Positions 14,365 through 16,304 of a stretch of 16,304 bases of DNA are shown here, piece by piece. The stretch lies in the NCBI GenBank assembly GCA_964617665.1, contig CAZUAH010000300.1, positions 1 through 16,304 on the forward strand, given 5' to 3'. Positions within the stretch are counted from its first letter, which is position 1. Every line of letters starts with the position of its first letter. This DNA comes from JADHUC01 sp964617665 (GTDB taxonomy: Bacteria > Planctomycetota > Planctomycetia > Pirellulales > Pirellulaceae). A model generated the notes under the pieces. It was given only the letters and a program-made list of their open reading frames with translations, did not search any database and was not told where the DNA came from. Made by a program: the position numbers and the translations under genes.

Positions 14365-14442
14365 CAGGAATATCGTGAAGAACCTCTTGCTTCCGGGCTC
14401 TCCCATTCCTATGTTTCGCCTCATCGAAAGGACGCCGTCGCC

Positions 14443-16304
14443 ATGAAGCCAAGCACTGGCCATACAGTCGCATTCCTCGGCTTTAGTCTAACGCTACTTG
14501 CCACACTCTCAACGACGGTGATTCCGCTGCCAACGACTGCAGCTTCAGAAGACACGTCGAAAGGCCCCCAGGAGCTGAACGACGCGCCGCAGAAGACGAC
14601 GGTGGCAGCGGGTACCCTCACCGGCAAAGTCGTTGACAGCGAAGACGCCCCTGTCGCGAATGCGTGTGTCGTGCTTTGCGATGACGCCACCGGCGTTCCT
14701 CTGGTGCGGGAGACATTTCGCACGATCTCGGATGAAATGCTCGCGGGACGATCGTCGATGGATGTCGCTATTGCCGTCACGGAGCAAAGCGGTCAATTCC
14801 GTTTCGATCAATTGCCGATCGGCGAATATCGACTGGTGGCTCAGGCGTGGCCCGGCGCCGGTGCGATCGACAAGCTGTTTGATGTCCACGGGAAGGAGAT
14901 CGTGTTGCGTGGAATTGCCGACCAAGTGCATGTCCGAGCCAACTCGCCCACAGAAGTCGTCCTGCGACCGCTGGGAACCGGGACGCTGCGAATCGACGAA
15001 GATGCGCCCAACGATGAAATGCTGCTGGTGATCAGCACTGCGCCGGTTCGCGCCGACCCCATACTTGGTTTTGTAGGCTGGGGCGGTGCCTTTATGCAGC
15101 ACATGCTCGGAGGCAACCGCATGCCGCGAGGCGAGACTGTCGTTCGTGGTTTGCCAGAAGGCACTGTGCATTTGACAGTCTTCGCCAGTGACAGTTCGCC
15201 TGGCTGGGGCGCATCGACGGCCGAGATAAAACCAAACGAAACGACCGTCACGTACGTTCCCATCGTAGCAGGCTGGTCCGATGCCCGGCACGATGCGCCG
15301 GAAGGATTGAAGCCGTTGTTCGACGAAGTCAGAACACTGATCACTCAGAAGGACTTTGTACCGGAAGCGTTCTTGCAGACCAACGGCATCGTGCTTGAGC
15401 GTCAAAGGAACATCTGGAACATGCAGCAGCAACTCGCACCGCACCTTGCGAAGCAGGTCGAATTGCCGACGGGCCGCAAGGCGTCCGTTGGTGATCTGAT
15501 GGCGGCTGCGAGATATGTACAGCTACAGCAGTACCGGCAGAGCAGGGACCAGCGACGCAAGCAACGCGTCGGAGAAACCGCGACAGCACAGGTCACTGCC
15601 GCAAAGGTCACTTATGAATACGCATTTCGGGATCTGCACCAGTGCCTCGGTCGTAGCTACCCCTGTTTCGAGCTCAAAGGAATCGATTGGAAGGCCGTCG
15701 GCGACGAGTTGTTTCCGCGAGCCAAGGAGATCGAAACCGATGCACAATTCGGCGTACTCTGCATTGAACTCGTCGCACGACTGGAAGACAGTCACGCGCA
15801 CGTGAGCCCTGGCACGGCCAAGATGCCCTCGATCCCATTCCCTAGATGGGATCCCGGCTTTGCCTGCCTGATCGACGACCGAGGCAAACCGGTCGTCTAC
15901 CACGTAGACGAAAACGGACCGGCCAACGCGGCAGGTGTCGAGCGTGGTATGACCGTGCTGTCGATCGGCGGCCAGCCGGTCGAGGAGGCTATCGCAAAGT
16001 GCATGAAGCAGGTCTCGAAATATCAAGGCTACTCCAGCGAACGCTACATGCGCTACCATGCAGCCCGCTGGTTCGCAAGACGCATGGAACGGGGCGAGGC
16101 CGTGTCGTTGGCGATGCAGGACATCGCAGGCAAGAGCCACGAATTCAAGTTGCCCGCCACGCTTGGCGTTCGCTATCTGCCGCGACTGCCCGTACCAATA
16201 TCCGGCACCTCAGACACTGCAAATGTCTCTTGGACAGAACTGGACGACGATATCGGCTACATCTACGTACGCCGCATCCGCGGCGATCTGATCGAAAGGC
16301 TGGA
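14443..16304 (+). CDS. Secreted S41 (tricorn/CTP-like) peptidase with carboxypeptidase-regulatory-like domain, cut by right edge
   Basis: An open frame of 620 codons from the ATG at 14443 (AAAGGA at 14427-14432) to the window end without a stop. The order is an N-terminal signal or anchor (about 8-34, VAFLGFSLTLLATLSTTVIPLP), a beta-sandwich of the carboxypeptidase-regulatory-like kind (about 57-135, GTLTGKVVDSEDAPVANACVVL ... QFRFDQLPIGEYRLVA), and a second beta-rich region to about 285. A helical S41 N-terminal domain (about 290-460) holds FELKGIDW and ELVARLEDSHAHV, which correspond to the family's F-x-x-x-x-I-D-W and D-G-H stretches. A PDZ domain follows (about 471-525, VDENGPANAAGVERGMTVLSIGGQPV), then the start of the protease core, DDIGYIYVRRIRGDL (601-615). 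The catalytic Ser and Lys would lie beyond the edge, so activity cannot be judged. S41 enzymes degrade or trim exported proteins at C-termini. The substrate is unknown. Confidence 0.85.
   Translation, partial: MKPSTGHTVAFLGFSLTLLATLSTTVIPLPTTAASEDTSKGPQELNDAPQKTTVAAGTLTGKVVDSEDAPVANACVVLCDDATGVPLVRETFRTISDEMLAGRSSMDVAIAVTEQSGQFRFDQLPIGEYRLVAQAWPGAGAIDKLFDVHGKEIVLRGIADQVHVRANSPTEVVLRPLGTGTLRIDEDAPNDEMLLVISTAPVRADPILGFVGWGGAFMQHMLGGNRMPRGETVVRGLPEGTVHLTVFASDSSPGWGASTAEIKPNETTVTYVPIVAGWSDARHDAPEGLKPLFDEVRTLITQKDFVPEAFLQTNGIVLERQRNIWNMQQQLAPHLAKQVELPTGRKASVGDLMAAARYVQLQQYRQSRDQRRKQRVGETATAQVTAAKVTYEYAFRDLHQCLGRSYPCFELKGIDWKAVGDELFPRAKEIETDAQFGVLCIELVARLEDSHAHVSPGTAKMPSIPFPRWDPGFACLIDDRGKPVVYHVDENGPANAAGVERGMTVLSIGGQPVEEAIAKCMKQVSKYQGYSSERYMRYHAARWFARRMERGEAVSLAMQDIAGKSHEFKLPATLGVRYLPRLPVPISGTSDTANVSWTELDDDIGYIYVRRIRGDLIERL

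Noticed and set aside
14195..14446. Short plus-strand open frame containing LVPKLRLGN
   Set aside because: It is read through the terminator palindrome and the GC-rich inverted repeat. Such peptides are typical repeat artefacts.
14545..15444. Minus-strand open frame of 299 codons
   Set aside because: It is antisense to the plus-strand S41 peptidase gene, which has a ribosome-binding site, a signal sequence and recognisable domains and runs uninterrupted to the edge.
1..16304. tRNA, rRNA, CRISPR array, insertion sequence, integrase, or phage or defence genes
   Set aside because: I looked for TPsiC-like GGTTCGA stems, regularly spaced direct repeats, and transposase or integrase motifs and saw none. 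Covariance-model and repeat searches would be needed to exclude weak cases.

Overview
The window looks like a chromosomal segment of a planctomycete, probably of the Pirellula/Rhodopirellula type, with moderately high GC. The evidence is a conserved planctomycete-type membrane protein at 481-2793, a Tat-exported Gfo/Idh/MocA oxidoreductase, a secreted DUF6807 ('PmoA-like') protein, a secreted S41 peptidase with an attached carboxypeptidase-regulatory-like domain, and loosely packed genes with long spacers rich in palindromes. This assignment rests on remembered family resemblance, not on a search.

Left part (1-3125). A minus-strand RluA-type pseudouridine synthase runs off the left edge (start near 331). 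It is divergent from a 770-residue single-pass membrane protein. A 332-base gene-free stretch with two hairpins follows.

Central plus-strand cluster (3126-8521). The order is hpf (ribosome hibernation factor), ptsN (EIIA), ptsH (HPr), ptsI (Enzyme I), a stand-alone DUF2344/TIGR03936 protein, and an RNase E/G-family ribonuclease. EI, HPr and EIIA make a complete phosphorelay with no sugar permease (EIIB/EIIC) in the window, so a regulatory rather than transport role is likely. Together with hpf and the RNase, the cluster reads as a nutrient-state, translation and RNA-turnover housekeeping unit. A perfect 9-bp hairpin lies between hpf and ptsN.

Right part (8524-16304). A PfkB-family sugar kinase (minus) converges on the RNase gene with a 2-base gap. 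Divergent from it is the Tat-signal Gfo/Idh/MocA oxidoreductase, which overlaps by 9 bases the convergent secreted DUF6807 gene. Divergent again is a 575-residue secreted protein of unknown function with a very methionine-rich centre, ending at a strong intrinsic terminator. That terminator looks like one copy of a dispersed palindromic repeat. The last gene, a secreted S41/tricorn-like peptidase, is cut by the right edge before its catalytic serine region.

I did not find a clearly new defence, mobile or biosynthetic system. There are no tRNA, rRNA, CRISPR or transposase genes that I can see. The most interesting points are the hpf-PTS-RNase linkage, the duplicated N-terminal module of the 770-residue protein, the Arg/Gly-rich insertion in the RNase S1 domain, the Met-rich secreted protein, and the repeat-derived terminator region.
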